From: Phyllobacterium bourgognense
GTDB taxonomy: Bacteria > Pseudomonadota > Alphaproteobacteria > Rhizobiales > Rhizobiaceae
Reading direction: 5' to 3'
Assembly (NCBI RefSeq): GCF_003337575.1
Contig: NZ_QPJM01000019.1
Coordinates: 34,465 to 98,464, forward strand
Length of the DNA stretch: 64,000 nucleotides
Position 1 is the stretch's first letter, and the number at the start of each line of letters is the position of its first letter. The position numbers and the translations under genes are program-made. Of this stretch, positions 35,143-43,827 are shown piece after piece. The notes under the pieces are model-generated. The model had not been told where the DNA came from and ran no database searches. It was given only the letters and a program-made list of their open reading frames with translations.

Positions 35143-36033
35143 TTATTTCTCTGTCGAGACCAGACCACGGACGAACCAGCGCTGCAGAACAGCGACAACG
35201 ATCAGGGGCGGCAGCATGATGATGAGTGCACCGGCCATGGAGATATTCCATTCTGGCAGGCTGTTGATATTCGGAACGAGCGTGCGCATCGCGACCATCG
35301 CTGTCTGGTAGTCGGCTTCTGTTGTCATCAGCTTTGGCCAGAGATATTGGTTCCACGCATAAACGAACATGATCGTTGCCAGCGCCAGCATGTTGGTGCG
35401 CGACAGCGGCAGCAGGATATCGATAAAAAAGCGCAAAGGGCGCGCCCCATCCATCTTTGCCGCCTCTGCCAGTTCATCCGGTAGCGTCATGTAGAACTGC
35501 CTGTACAGGAACGTACCGGTTGCTGTCGCGATAAGCGGCAGGACTAGACCGGAATAGGAATTCAAAAGGTTCCACTGCAACGACAGTTCGATTCCGGTCA
35601 ATGTCTGGATGAGCCAGCGCACCGGCGCGAAAACATCGGCGGCGATATTATAGGTCGGGATCACACGCACCTCGAGCGGCAGCATCAGGGTGAGGAACAC
35701 CATCCAGAAGAAGACATGGCGCAGCGGGCTGCGAAAATAGACGATGGCGAAGGCGCTGAGCGCCGCAACGATCACCTTGCCCGACATGACCAGCAACGAC
35801 GTGACAAGGCTGTTGAACAGGGCCGGTCCAAGATTGGCCCGTTGCCATGCGGCTTGCAGGTTATGCAGAAAATCCGCTCCCGGCACGAAATTGAAGGGGA
35901 CAGTATTGACCTGTGCCAAGGATTGCGTCGAAGCCGCGAATATCATCCAGAATGGGCCGAGGATGAGCAGCAGGCCGAGAAACATGATGAAATAGGTGAC
36001 GGCGTTGAGAATGGGGGTGCGTTCGATCATCAC
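35143..36033 (-). CDS. ugpE: Glycerol-3-phosphate-type ABC permease UgpE
   Basis: This 296-residue permease resembles E. coli UgpE in the segment [20 protein letters not shown], in [18 protein letters not shown] (docking loop), in YAWNQYLWP and in the C-terminus [12 protein letters not shown]. It forms the inner-membrane channel with UgpA. It starts 6 bases after ugpA and ends 10 bases before ugpC. Confidence 0.92.
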   Translation of the reverse strand: MMIERTPILNAVTYFIMFLGLLLILGPFWMIFAASTQSLAQVNTVPFNFVPGADFLHNLQAAWQRANLGPALFNSLVTSLLVMSGKVIVAALSAFAIVYFRSPLRHVFFWMVFLTLMLPLEVRVIPTYNIAADVFAPVRWLIQTLTGIELSLQWNLLNSYSGLVLPLIATATGTFLYRQFYMTLPDELAEAAKMDGARPLRFFIDILLPLSRTNMLALATIMFVYAWNQYLWPKLMTTEADYQTAMVAMRTLVPNINSLPEWNISMAGALIIMLPPLIVVAVLQRWFVRGLVSTEK

Positions 36034-36039
36034 CGGATC

Positions 36040-36936
36040 CTATTTATAGTGCACGCGCCGCTCGACGTAGCGGAACTGGATGAATGTGAAGAGCATGATC
36101 AGGGCGATGAGAACGAGGCTCTGCGCGGCCGCGCCCGAATAATTCAGGCCGCGGAATGCCTCGCTGACTATGCGGTAGACCATGACATCGGTTGATTTGT
36201 TCGGCCCGCCCTCGGTCGTCAGGTCGACGATGCCATAGGTGTCGGGACCGACGAAGCTCTCGGTCAGGTTGAGGACCAGCAGGAAGAACAGGGTTGGCGC
36301 AAGCAGCGGGATTTGCAGATCCAATGCCCGGCGTACTGGACCGGATCCGTCCATCGCCGAAGCTTCAATCAGGCTGCGCGGGATCGACTGGAGACCTGCC
36401 GTCATGAAGATGAAATTGTAGCCGATCCATTTCCAGGCAAAACACACGATGACGAGGATCATGGCGTGGCTGCCGAACTTCGCCGGATTCCACAGATCCG
36501 GCGACCAGGTATTGACGACGGCAATCAGGCCACTCTCAGGCGCGAAGATGAAGCGGAAGGCAAGGCCAACCGCCGGGGCGGCGATGGCATAGGGCCAGAT
36601 ATAGAAGAATCGGAACAGGCCTGATCCCTTGAGCTGGCGATCGACGCAAATCGCAAGCACGAAGGCGATGAACATGGAAAGCGCGGTGGCGCTGAAGGCG
36701 AAGAAAAGGCTAAGCGAAACTGACCGCCAATATTCCGTATCGGCAAAAACTTCCCGAAAATTGTCCCAGCCGACGAACAGTCTCTCGCCCACCCCGCCAA
36801 ATGCCGGCTCCAGCGAAAAAGCCCAGGTCAGAACCGACGTTGCCGGCCAATAGAAGAAAAAGAAAATCAGCAGCAATTGCGGCAGCGCAAACGCGATCGG
36901 CAACCACCAGCTTTTGAAAACAGTGCGCTTGTTCAT
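36040..36936 (-). CDS. ugpA: Glycerol-3-phosphate-type ABC permease UgpA
   Basis: This 298-residue permease begins MNKRTVFKSWWLPIAFALPQ, close to the UgpA pattern of a short basic N-terminus followed by helix 1. Its docking loop is SLIEASAMDGSGPVRRALDLQIPLL and its end is QFRYVERRVHYK. I use ATG 36936; the frame upstream to 37002 lies in the ugpB-ugpA hairpin region. It partners UgpE. Confidence 0.92.
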   Translation of the reverse strand: MNKRTVFKSWWLPIAFALPQLLLIFFFFYWPATSVLTWAFSLEPAFGGVGERLFVGWDNFREVFADTEYWRSVSLSLFFAFSATALSMFIAFVLAICVDRQLKGSGLFRFFYIWPYAIAAPAVGLAFRFIFAPESGLIAVVNTWSPDLWNPAKFGSHAMILVIVCFAWKWIGYNFIFMTAGLQSIPRSLIEASAMDGSGPVRRALDLQIPLLAPTLFFLLVLNLTESFVGPDTYGIVDLTTEGGPNKSTDVMVYRIVSEAFRGLNYSGAAAQSLVLIALIMLFTFIQFRYVERRVHYK

Positions 36937-36974
36937 GAGATCGACCTGCCAGCCTGTTCTTCTGATGCAAGAAA

Positions 36975-37005
36975 GCGATGGCCCGGATGCGCTCCGGGCC
37001 ATCGC
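36975..37005 (-). terminator. Intercistronic hairpin between ugpB and ugpA
   Basis: A perfect 13-bp inverted repeat (36975-36987 and 36993-37005) has a 5-base loop; on the minus strand it is followed by TTTCTT. It begins 11 bases after the ugpB stop and would act as an attenuator or RNA-stabilising end, favouring binding-protein production. Confidence 0.75.
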
Positions 37006-37015
37006 GACGACAGGA

Positions 37016-38359
37016 TTAGTTCAATGCACGGCCGGCATAGGTCTTTTCGAAGCGGCGTAAGATGGCGTTGCCACGTTCAACAGCCTGATCGAGGCCCGCC
37101 TGCACCGTCAACTTGCCGAAGAAAATGCCTTCCATGGCATCCGAGATTTCCTTGCGGATTTGTGGGAAGCCGCCAAGGCGAATGCCGCGAGTATTGGCCG
37201 ATGTCGGGGTGAATGTCAGACTGGCAATGGCCTTGTCGCGACCTTTATAGGCTGGCTTGTCGTAAAAACCGTTGGCCTTCATGGCGTCGAAACCGGTCTT
37301 CGTGACCGGAATGTATCCGGTGACAGTCGACCACCACTCAACCATATCCGGCTGGGCAATGAAGTTGAGGAAGGCGGCTGCGCCTTTATATTCCGCTTCC
37401 GGACGGTTGTTCAGGACCCAGAGTGATGCACCGCCGACGAGTGAATTCTGACGCTCGGTACCTTTCCAGACGGGGAGCATGGTGACATCCCACTTGGTAC
37501 CAGGCTTGATAGTCTTGCCAACGGTGCCATGATCGGCAATCGACGACTGGATCATCTGGCAGGTCTCGGAGGTGAATGCCGGCACAACATCCATGCCGAG
37601 CTGCTTGGTCTTCACAACAAACAGGCCTTCATCGGTCATCTTCTTGAAGAAGGTCAGGTGATCGACAAGTTTGGTCTTGTTGATCACAAGTTCCGTATCG
37701 AGGCCGTCATAGCCATTGTTCTTGGTAGCGATCGGCTGGTTGTGAATGGCTGAGAACTGTTCGACCGTCGCCCAGGTGTCGAAGCTGAATCCGAGCGGGC
37801 AGGCATAACCGGCAGCCTTCAACTTGCGTGCGGCGGCTTCCACGTCTTCCCAGGTTTGCGGAGCGCCCTCGATGCCGGCCTTGGTGAAAGCATCGACATT
37901 ATAATAGAACATGGCGGTCGATGAGTTGAACGGGAACGAGTAGAGCTCACCTTTGGACGTCGCATAGTAGTTGGCGATGCCGCCGAAATAATTGGCCCAA
38001 TCGATCTTGTAACCGTTGTCTTCCATAAGCTTCTTCGCCGGAACGAAAGCGCCTGACAGCATCAGGTCGAGCGTGCCGCCGTCGAACACCTGGACGATGG
38101 CCGGATGCTTCTTGGCGCGATAGGCCGCAATGGCGTTCTGTACTGTCTCGGGATAGCCATTCTGGCTGGTGCAGACGATCTGGTAATCCGCTTGCGATTC
38201 GTTGAATTTCTTGCACGTATCCTGAACACGCTCGCCGAGGTCACCGCTCAGCCCGTACCAGAATTCAAATTTGACCTTTTCCGCGAGCGCCGGCGTTGCG
38301 CCCAGACCAACGGCCAAGGCGGCTACAGCCATGCTCAATTTGACACCAAGTGTTTTCAT
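37016..38359 (-). CDS. ugpB: Glycerol-3-phosphate-type binding protein UgpB
   Basis: This 447-residue periplasmic protein has the signal peptide MKTLGVKLSMAVAALAVGLGATPALA, then EKVKFEFWYGLSGDLGERVQDTCKKFN, the UgpB signature start. The ligand-site segments GYPETVQNAIAAYRAKKHPAIVQVFDGGT and PFNSSTAMFYYN are also UgpB-like. GGGG six bases upstream supports ATG 38359. UgpB binds glycerol-3-phosphate or glycerophosphodiesters. I looked for a PhoB box upstream and found only a weak candidate. Confidence 0.92.
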   Translation of the reverse strand: MKTLGVKLSMAVAALAVGLGATPALAEKVKFEFWYGLSGDLGERVQDTCKKFNESQADYQIVCTSQNGYPETVQNAIAAYRAKKHPAIVQVFDGGTLDLMLSGAFVPAKKLMEDNGYKIDWANYFGGIANYYATSKGELYSFPFNSSTAMFYYNVDAFTKAGIEGAPQTWEDVEAAARKLKAAGYACPLGFSFDTWATVEQFSAIHNQPIATKNNGYDGLDTELVINKTKLVDHLTFFKKMTDEGLFVVKTKQLGMDVVPAFTSETCQMIQSSIADHGTVGKTIKPGTKWDVTMLPVWKGTERQNSLVGGASLWVLNNRPEAEYKGAAAFLNFIAQPDMVEWWSTVTGYIPVTKTGFDAMKANGFYDKPAYKGRDKAIASLTFTPTSANTRGIRLGGFPQIRKEISDAMEGIFFGKLTVQAGLDQAVERGNAILRRFEKTYAGRALN

Positions 38360-38650
38360 CTGAAGCCCCGATCCAATGAGTGACAATGATTTTTGGGCAG
38401 TACCAGGAGAGCCGGTCCGCCTCGACCGGGACTATGTCTAGGGCGGTTATGTGAACCTTTGATCGAACTGATGCGAAAGTATTGTGACAATGCACAGCTG
38501 CGTAAAACAGCTGGATAAGCCGGCTGTCAGTGCAGCTGGTGCTCGTAAGAGGACACTCGAAATGCCAGCATGTTCTCATCTATAAGGCAATTGCTGCCAC
38601 ATTCTCCTGCTTCCCTGCGATAAACTCTGACCAGACACAAGGAGACCCTA

Positions 38651-39373
38651 ATGCCCTATGAACTTTATTACTGGGACGGATTGCAGGGGCGCGGCGAATT
38701 CGTGCGATTGGCCCTGGAAGAGGCTGGAGCCGAATACATGGACGTTGCGCGCCAATCGGATGGAACTGCAGCAATGATGAAGCTTCTAAAGAGCAAATCC
38801 GCACCATATATTCCCTTTGCGCCGCCGTTCTTGAAGGACGGTGATCTGATCGTATCGCATGTCGCGAATATACTGTTTTATCTCGGACCGAAGTTAGACC
38901 TTGCACCGGAGGATGAACCATTGCGCTTCATCGCAAACGGCTTGCAGTTGACAATCACTGACTTTGTGGCCGAGGTGCACGACACCCACCACCCGCTCTC
39001 GACGAATCTGTATTTCGAAGATCAGAAGGAGGCAGCCAAGCAGCGCTCGGCCGATTTCATTGAGCATCGGATCCCCAAATTCATGGGTTATTTCGAGCGT
39101 GTGCTCGAGCAAAATCCGGATGGAAAAAAGCATGCTGTCGGAAACCGGCTAAGCTACGTAGACCTTTCGCTGTTCCAGATCATTGAAGGGCTCCATTACG
39201 CCTTTCCGCGCGCCACCAAACGCTTCGGTGAACGTTATCCGGCGCTGACGGCCTTGCATGATGCCGTTGAGAACCGGGCCAATATCAAGAAATATCTTGC
39301 CTCCGACCGGCGGCTCGACTTCAATGAGTCCGGTGTTTTCCGCCACTATCCCGAGCTCGATCAGGACGCGTGA
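38651..39373 (+). CDS. Glutathione S-transferase family protein
   Basis: This 240-residue cytosolic protein has a thioredoxin-fold N-terminal domain beginning MPYELYYWDGLQGRGEFVRLALEEAGAEY, with the active-site Tyr near residue 7 and glutathione contacts near SHVANILFYL. An all-helical C-terminal domain includes NRLSYVDLSLFQIIEG. AAGGAG precedes the ATG. It likely conjugates or scavenges electrophiles. The next gene, a gamma-glutamyltransferase, acts on glutathione and its conjugates, so the pair may work together. Confidence 0.92.
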   Translation: MPYELYYWDGLQGRGEFVRLALEEAGAEYMDVARQSDGTAAMMKLLKSKSAPYIPFAPPFLKDGDLIVSHVANILFYLGPKLDLAPEDEPLRFIANGLQLTITDFVAEVHDTHHPLSTNLYFEDQKEAAKQRSADFIEHRIPKFMGYFERVLEQNPDGKKHAVGNRLSYVDLSLFQIIEGLHYAFPRATKRFGERYPALTALHDAVENRANIKKYLASDRRLDFNESGVFRHYPELDQDA

Positions 39374-39474
39374 CGCGGCGGCAATCACTTTTTCCGCCGC
39401 CTTCTCACTTTCTCTGGACATGCCACGCCGAACAGGTTCCATTGTCCCCCAGTCAATATTCCGGAGGAAAGACC

Positions 39475-41220
39475 ATGGACTATCGCTCTACGAAAGCTGG
39501 CGTCTTTGCTGTCGCACTGAGCTTTGGCTTTGTACCGGTCGCCACCGTGTTCGCGGCTTCCCCCGATCCGGTCAAAGCCGAGCATGGAATGGTCGTTACG
39601 GCGCAACATTTGGCGTCGCAAATTGGGGTGGATGTGCTCAAAGGTGGTGGCAATGCAGTGGATGCTGCTGTTGCTGTCGGCTATGCGCTGGCTGTCGTCT
39701 ATCCGACGGCGGGTAACATCGGCGGCGGGGGCTTCATGACCATCCGTCTCAAGGACGGCAAGACGACCTTTCTCGACTTCCGCGAACGCGCTCCGCTTGC
39801 CTCGACCAAGACCATGTATCTCGACGACAAGGGCAACATGGTCAAGGGCCTGAGCACCGATGGTTATCTCGCTGTGGGCGTGCCTGGCTCTGTCCTTGGC
39901 TTTGAGACCGCCCGGACGAAATATGGCACCAAATCGCGCGAAGAACTGATGGGCCCGGCGATCCGGTTCGCCCGTGACGGCTTTGTGCTCGATCAGGGTG
40001 ATGTTGCGTCGCTGCAAAATGGCGCCAAGAAACTTGCCAAGGACAAGACTGCCGCCGAAATCTTCCTGAAGCCGGATGGCAAGACTTATGCGATCGGCGA
40101 AACACTGGTTCAGTCTGATCTCGCCGCAACGCTTTCGGGCATTTCGGAGAAGGGACCGGATGCTTTTTACAAAGGTGCAACAGCCGATGCCATCGTGAAA
40201 GCCGGCGCGTCGACCGGCGGCATTTTGGCAAAGGCCGATTTCGAACAATATTCCGTACGCGAACTTGAGCCGGTCAAATGCAATTACCGCGGTTATGACA
40301 TTGTCTCATCGCCTCCACCGAGTTCCGGTGGCGTCATTATCTGTGAGATCCTGAATGTTCTCGAAGGTTATCCGCTCGGCTATCTCGGTTATGGTTCTGC
40401 CGAGACTGTTCACGCGATGGTCGAGGCCATGCGTCATGCCTATGTCGACCGCAACACATCGCTTGGAGATCCGGATTTCGTCGACAATCCTGTGAAGAAA
40501 TTGCTCGACAAGCAGTACGCCAAGGAAATCCGCGAGAAGATCAGCCCATTCAAGGCCGGCGTATCGCAAGAACTGATGCCGAAGGGCTTTGGCGAAAGTA
40601 AAGAGACCACGCATTATTCCATTGTTGACGACGAGGGCAACGCAGTGGCTGTGACTTACACGCTCAACGGCTCCTTCGGCGCGGGTGTCGTTGCTCCCGG
40701 AACAGGTATATTACTCAATAATGAGATGGACGATTTCACGGCCAAGCCTGGTGCGGCCAATCTCTATGGGCTGGTGCAAGGAGAAGCCAATGCTATCCAG
40801 CCGAAGAAGACACCCCTGTCCTCGATGAGCCCAACCATTATCTCGAAAGACGGCAAGCCTTTCATGGTCATTGGCAGCCCGGGCGGGGCGCGCATTATCA
40901 CGATCACGCTAGAAGCGATCATCAACGTCATCGACCATGGCATGAACATCCAGGAAGCAATCGACGCGCCGCGCATCCATCACCAATGGCTGCCCGACAA
41001 GGTCTATATGGAGCCCTATGCCCTCTCATCTGACACACGCAAAATCCTCACCGAGATGGGCCACGATGTCGAGATAGACAAGAGCTGGACGATCTGGGGA
41101 CAGGCAGCCGGTATTCTTGTCGGCGGTGAAAGCCTGGCCGACATTGAGAAGGGCGGCGGCGCCCGCTACAACGGCGCAATGGACAGCCGGTCAGGGTCTG
41201 GAGAGGCGTTGGGTTATTGA
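39475..41220 (+). CDS. ggt: Gamma-glutamyltransferase
   Basis: This 581-residue periplasmic Ntn-hydrolase precursor has a signal peptide (MDYRSTKAGVFAVALSFGFVPVATVFA). The autoprocessing site is in KETTHYSIVD, with nucleophile Thr at about residue 378 starting the small subunit. The substrate loop includes NGSFGAGV, LLNNEMDDF, PLSSMSPTI and GSPGGARI, as in E. coli Ggt. It cleaves the gamma-glutamyl bond of glutathione and conjugates. GGAGGAAAG supports ATG 39475. It lies about 100 bases after the glutathione transferase, likely the same transcript. Confidence 0.96.
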   Translation: MDYRSTKAGVFAVALSFGFVPVATVFAASPDPVKAEHGMVVTAQHLASQIGVDVLKGGGNAVDAAVAVGYALAVVYPTAGNIGGGGFMTIRLKDGKTTFLDFRERAPLASTKTMYLDDKGNMVKGLSTDGYLAVGVPGSVLGFETARTKYGTKSREELMGPAIRFARDGFVLDQGDVASLQNGAKKLAKDKTAAEIFLKPDGKTYAIGETLVQSDLAATLSGISEKGPDAFYKGATADAIVKAGASTGGILAKADFEQYSVRELEPVKCNYRGYDIVSSPPPSSGGVIICEILNVLEGYPLGYLGYGSAETVHAMVEAMRHAYVDRNTSLGDPDFVDNPVKKLLDKQYAKEIREKISPFKAGVSQELMPKGFGESKETTHYSIVDDEGNAVAVTYTLNGSFGAGVVAPGTGILLNNEMDDFTAKPGAANLYGLVQGEANAIQPKKTPLSSMSPTIISKDGKPFMVIGSPGGARIITITLEAIINVIDHGMNIQEAIDAPRIHHQWLPDKVYMEPYALSSDTRKILTEMGHDVEIDKSWTIWGQAAGILVGGESLADIEKGGGARYNGAMDSRSGSGEALGY

Positions 41221-41235
41221 TCGGCAAAGCGCTCT

Positions 41236-41357
41236 GTGCGTGGTTCGACAAGCTCGCCATGAGGGACGTGATTTGATTGCAAAGTGAGCTATCCGAGCAG
41301 GGTCGCGCACTGCAAAACCCCATTCTCCCTCATGGTGAGCCCCGTCGAACCACGCAC
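41236..41357. repeat. Long inverted repeat, dispersed-repeat type
   Basis: Two imperfect arms of about 31 bases (41236-41266 and 41326-41357) form an inverted repeat around a 59-bp spacer. Each arm contains GGTTCGAC and ATGAGGGA. The sequence looks like the GTTCGAC...CATGAGGG repeats scattered through alphaproteobacterial intergenic DNA. It separates convergent ggt and aminotransferase genes and may also terminate transcription. Confidence 0.7.
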
Positions 41358-41384
41358 GATAGCCGTGCAGCACAACTTTCTGCC

Positions 41385-42560
41385 TCACAGACTGAAGTCA
41401 ACCATCCGGCTGCGCAGCTGCTGGATGGTTTCGGCATCGGCATTGGCAAATGCAAAACGCAGGAATTGGGTGTGTTTTGCACCAAAATACTCGCCGGGAA
41501 TGCTCAAAATCCCGGCTTTTTTGGCGAGGTGCTCGGCCACCTCGGTCGACGAGCGGCTTTCGAAAGGATGACGGACAAAGGCAAAATAAGCGCCGATGGC
41601 CTCTAGTTTCCAACCACCGAGATCCTTCATGACCTCCCGCAATGCCTTTGCTCGCAGGTCGATTTCGTGCCGGTTTCCGGCGCGCCATTCGATGAGTGCC
41701 GGCAGGGCCCGCGCAACTGCGCCCTGAGCCGCTCGCGGCGCACAGATCTGCAGATTGTCCATGATCTTGGCGACCTCGTCCACGACGTTCTCACCTGCTG
41801 TGAGCGCCCCGAGCCGGTGTCCCGGAATGCAGAACGATTTGGAAAAGCTATAGAGCTGGATCAGATTGTCCTGCCAGTTCTTTTCGCCGAGAAGGAAATG
41901 CGGCGCACCCGCGCCCTCGGGCAGAAAATCGCGGTAGGTCTCATCGAGGATCAGCCAGATGCCGTTTTTTTGGCAGATGTCAAAGACCGCCTTCAGCCTT
42001 TCGGGAGGATAAATAGCGCCAGTGGGATTGTTCGGAGTAACGAGGGCAAGGGCACGCACGTGAGGAGTCAGCGCGCGCTCCACGGCTTCGAGCGTCGGTA
42101 CGAACCCATTGGCGGAGTCGCAGGCGACGAAACCCGTCTCGATGCCGAGCATCGACAAAGTCGTTTCATGGTTGAAATAGAACGGATCGCTCATCAGCAC
42201 CGTATCACCCGCCGCAGCAACAGCCATCACTGCGCACATAAACGCCTGGTTGCAGCCTGATGTGATGTGGATGTTGCCGCCACCCACTTTCGCACCGTAG
42301 ACCTGTGACACGTGTGCCGCATAAGCTTCGCGCAGCGAAGTTTCACCCTCGATTGCACCATAATTGGTGTAGGCAAGCGATGACGCAGCTTCGCCCAGCC
42401 AACGCAGCATATCCGGATGCGGCGGGTAACCGGGAACGGCCTGCGACAGATCGATCAACGGGCCAAGGCTACCATCATAGGATTTGCCCCAGGCCTGCAC
42501 CGCTGGTATCGGCGGGGGCGACAAACGGGTGACCAGCGGATTGAGTAAAGCGGAAGTCAT
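41385..42560 (-). CDS. Class I/II PLP-dependent aminotransferase
   Basis: This 391-residue fold-type-I aminotransferase has the PLP lysine in LYSFSKSFCIPGHRLGALT, the aspartate-tyrosine pair in LILDETYRDFLPEG, the asparagine in VTPNNPTGAI and the C-terminal carboxylate-binding Arg in FLRFAFAN. It transfers amino groups between an amino acid and a 2-oxo acid; the substrate is not evident. It follows a LysR regulator by 8 bases and so is probably co-regulated with the divergent ureohydrolase operon. Confidence 0.9.
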   Translation of the reverse strand: MTSALLNPLVTRLSPPPIPAVQAWGKSYDGSLGPLIDLSQAVPGYPPHPDMLRWLGEAASSLAYTNYGAIEGETSLREAYAAHVSQVYGAKVGGGNIHITSGCNQAFMCAVMAVAAAGDTVLMSDPFYFNHETTLSMLGIETGFVACDSANGFVPTLEAVERALTPHVRALALVTPNNPTGAIYPPERLKAVFDICQKNGIWLILDETYRDFLPEGAGAPHFLLGEKNWQDNLIQLYSFSKSFCIPGHRLGALTAGENVVDEVAKIMDNLQICAPRAAQGAVARALPALIEWRAGNRHEIDLRAKALREVMKDLGGWKLEAIGAYFAFVRHPFESRSSTEVAEHLAKKAGILSIPGEYFGAKHTQFLRFAFANADAETIQQLRSRMVDFSL

Positions 42561-42568
42561 GGAATATC

Positions 42569-43615
42569 CTATCGAATATCGATTTTCGCGCGGCGTTTCA
42601 GGGCGCGATCCAGCCGTTTCGGGCGTGTCGTTGGGATGGATGGAGGGCTGGCCAGACGCTCCTGAGCACTAACCTTGCCATTGCGCGGACGGATGATACG
42701 CCGCGCCGAGGTTTGCGGTTCGGTGATTGTATCTGTCTCCAGCGAGGCAAACAGCCAGTCGATGAAAACCTTGACTATCGGCGCGTTGCGCACCTCATTG
42801 CGGCAGGCAACGTAGAAAGCATTGTTTGCCGGCACAGTGAGGTCGAACGGGACAATCAGCTCGCCCTTGGCAATGAGATGGCTTGCGGTGATGGTATCGC
42901 CCAGTGCAACGCCCTGGCCGTAGACTGCCGCTTCCGTCGAGAGCCGAGCGTCGCTCATGAAGTGCTGCGCGCCTCGGGCGTGCTCGGTTGCGTCGGCTGC
43001 AGCCAGCCAAGTGTTCCATTCACGGCCATCGTCGCCATGCAGGAGCACGTGATTGCGCAGATCGCGTACGGAGCGAAGAGGCCGCATGTTGAGCAGCGTC
43101 GGACTTGCGACAGGAAACAGCTTCAGCGTCGTCCAGAGCCTTATCCAACAGTCGGCCCAATTGCCATGGCCATAGAGCACGCAGACATCGACATCCGAAG
43201 AGTGCAGATGATCCGACTCGTTCGACGCAATCAGCGTCAGCCTGATATCCGGATACTGCTCGGTGAACTGGTTCATGCGCGGGATGAGCCAAAGCGAAAG
43301 CAGCGCTGGCACGCAAGTCACCGTGAGTTCGCCGCTTGTCGTGGGACGTTTGATCAGCGCAGTCGTCGCAGCAATATCCTCGAATGCTTTTGATACCGTC
43401 GGCAAGAGGAGCGCCCCTTGGGGCGTAAGCTTGAGACGTTGAGCGCCACGTTCGAACAGCTGGACATCAAGAGTGGCCTCCAGCGCTTTTATCTGATGGC
43501 TGATGGCGCCGTGTGTAACATTAAGTTCACGCGCTGCGGCCGTTACAGAGCCATGTCGTGCTGTCGCCTCGAAGGCGCGCAACGGGTTCAGCGGGGGCAA
43601 GCGGCCTTGCGTCAT
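42569..43615 (-). CDS. LysR-family regulator (GcvA-like)
   Basis: This 348-residue protein has a LysR helix-turn-helix (PLNPLRAFEATARHGSVTAAARELNVTHGAISHQIKALE) of the GcvA subgroup, then a substrate-binding domain. The C-terminus is extended by about 45 basic residues (RRIIRPRNGKVSAQERL to KRRAKIDIR), unusual for the family. It leads the aminotransferase and diverges from the ureohydrolase operon, so it likely regulates both. A TGTGA-N7-TCACA palindrome lies 35 bases upstream. Confidence 0.92.
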   Translation of the reverse strand: MTQGRLPPLNPLRAFEATARHGSVTAAARELNVTHGAISHQIKALEATLDVQLFERGAQRLKLTPQGALLLPTVSKAFEDIAATTALIKRPTTSGELTVTCVPALLSLWLIPRMNQFTEQYPDIRLTLIASNESDHLHSSDVDVCVLYGHGNWADCWIRLWTTLKLFPVASPTLLNMRPLRSVRDLRNHVLLHGDDGREWNTWLAAADATEHARGAQHFMSDARLSTEAAVYGQGVALGDTITASHLIAKGELIVPFDLTVPANNAFYVACRNEVRNAPIVKVFIDWLFASLETDTITEPQTSARRIIRPRNGKVSAQERLASPPSIPTTRPKRLDRALKRRAKIDIR

Positions 43616-43649
43616 AGGATTTCAATAGCTGCCAATTGTCGGAAAGTCA

Positions 43650-43666
43650 TGTGAGATTTATTCACA
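43650..43666. promoter_or_regulatory. Candidate LysR operator between divergent units
   Basis: TGTGA-N7-TCACA is a perfect palindrome of the T-N11-A type used by LysR regulators. It is in the 212-bp gap between the GcvA-like regulator and the ureohydrolase operon, nearer the regulator, where autoregulation plus activation of the divergent operon is usual. Confidence 0.5.
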
Positions 43667-43827
43667 CAATAAGCTATAACAATGTCAATTGCTTTTCTGT
43701 GCCTTTTGCACCGATAATACGCTTAACGAGGCAAAAATGCCCGGGGAACAGACACCGACGGATAGCCACCCGCAACACACGCCGAATCCGTTTATCCCCG
43801 CGCACTTAGGACATTGGGATACTTGTC

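Noticed and set aside
38473..38490. Possible PhoB box upstream of ugpB
   Set aside because: The minus-strand TTGTCAC and CTTTCGC segments have the right spacing but each differs from the consensus at two or more positions. Too weak to annotate.
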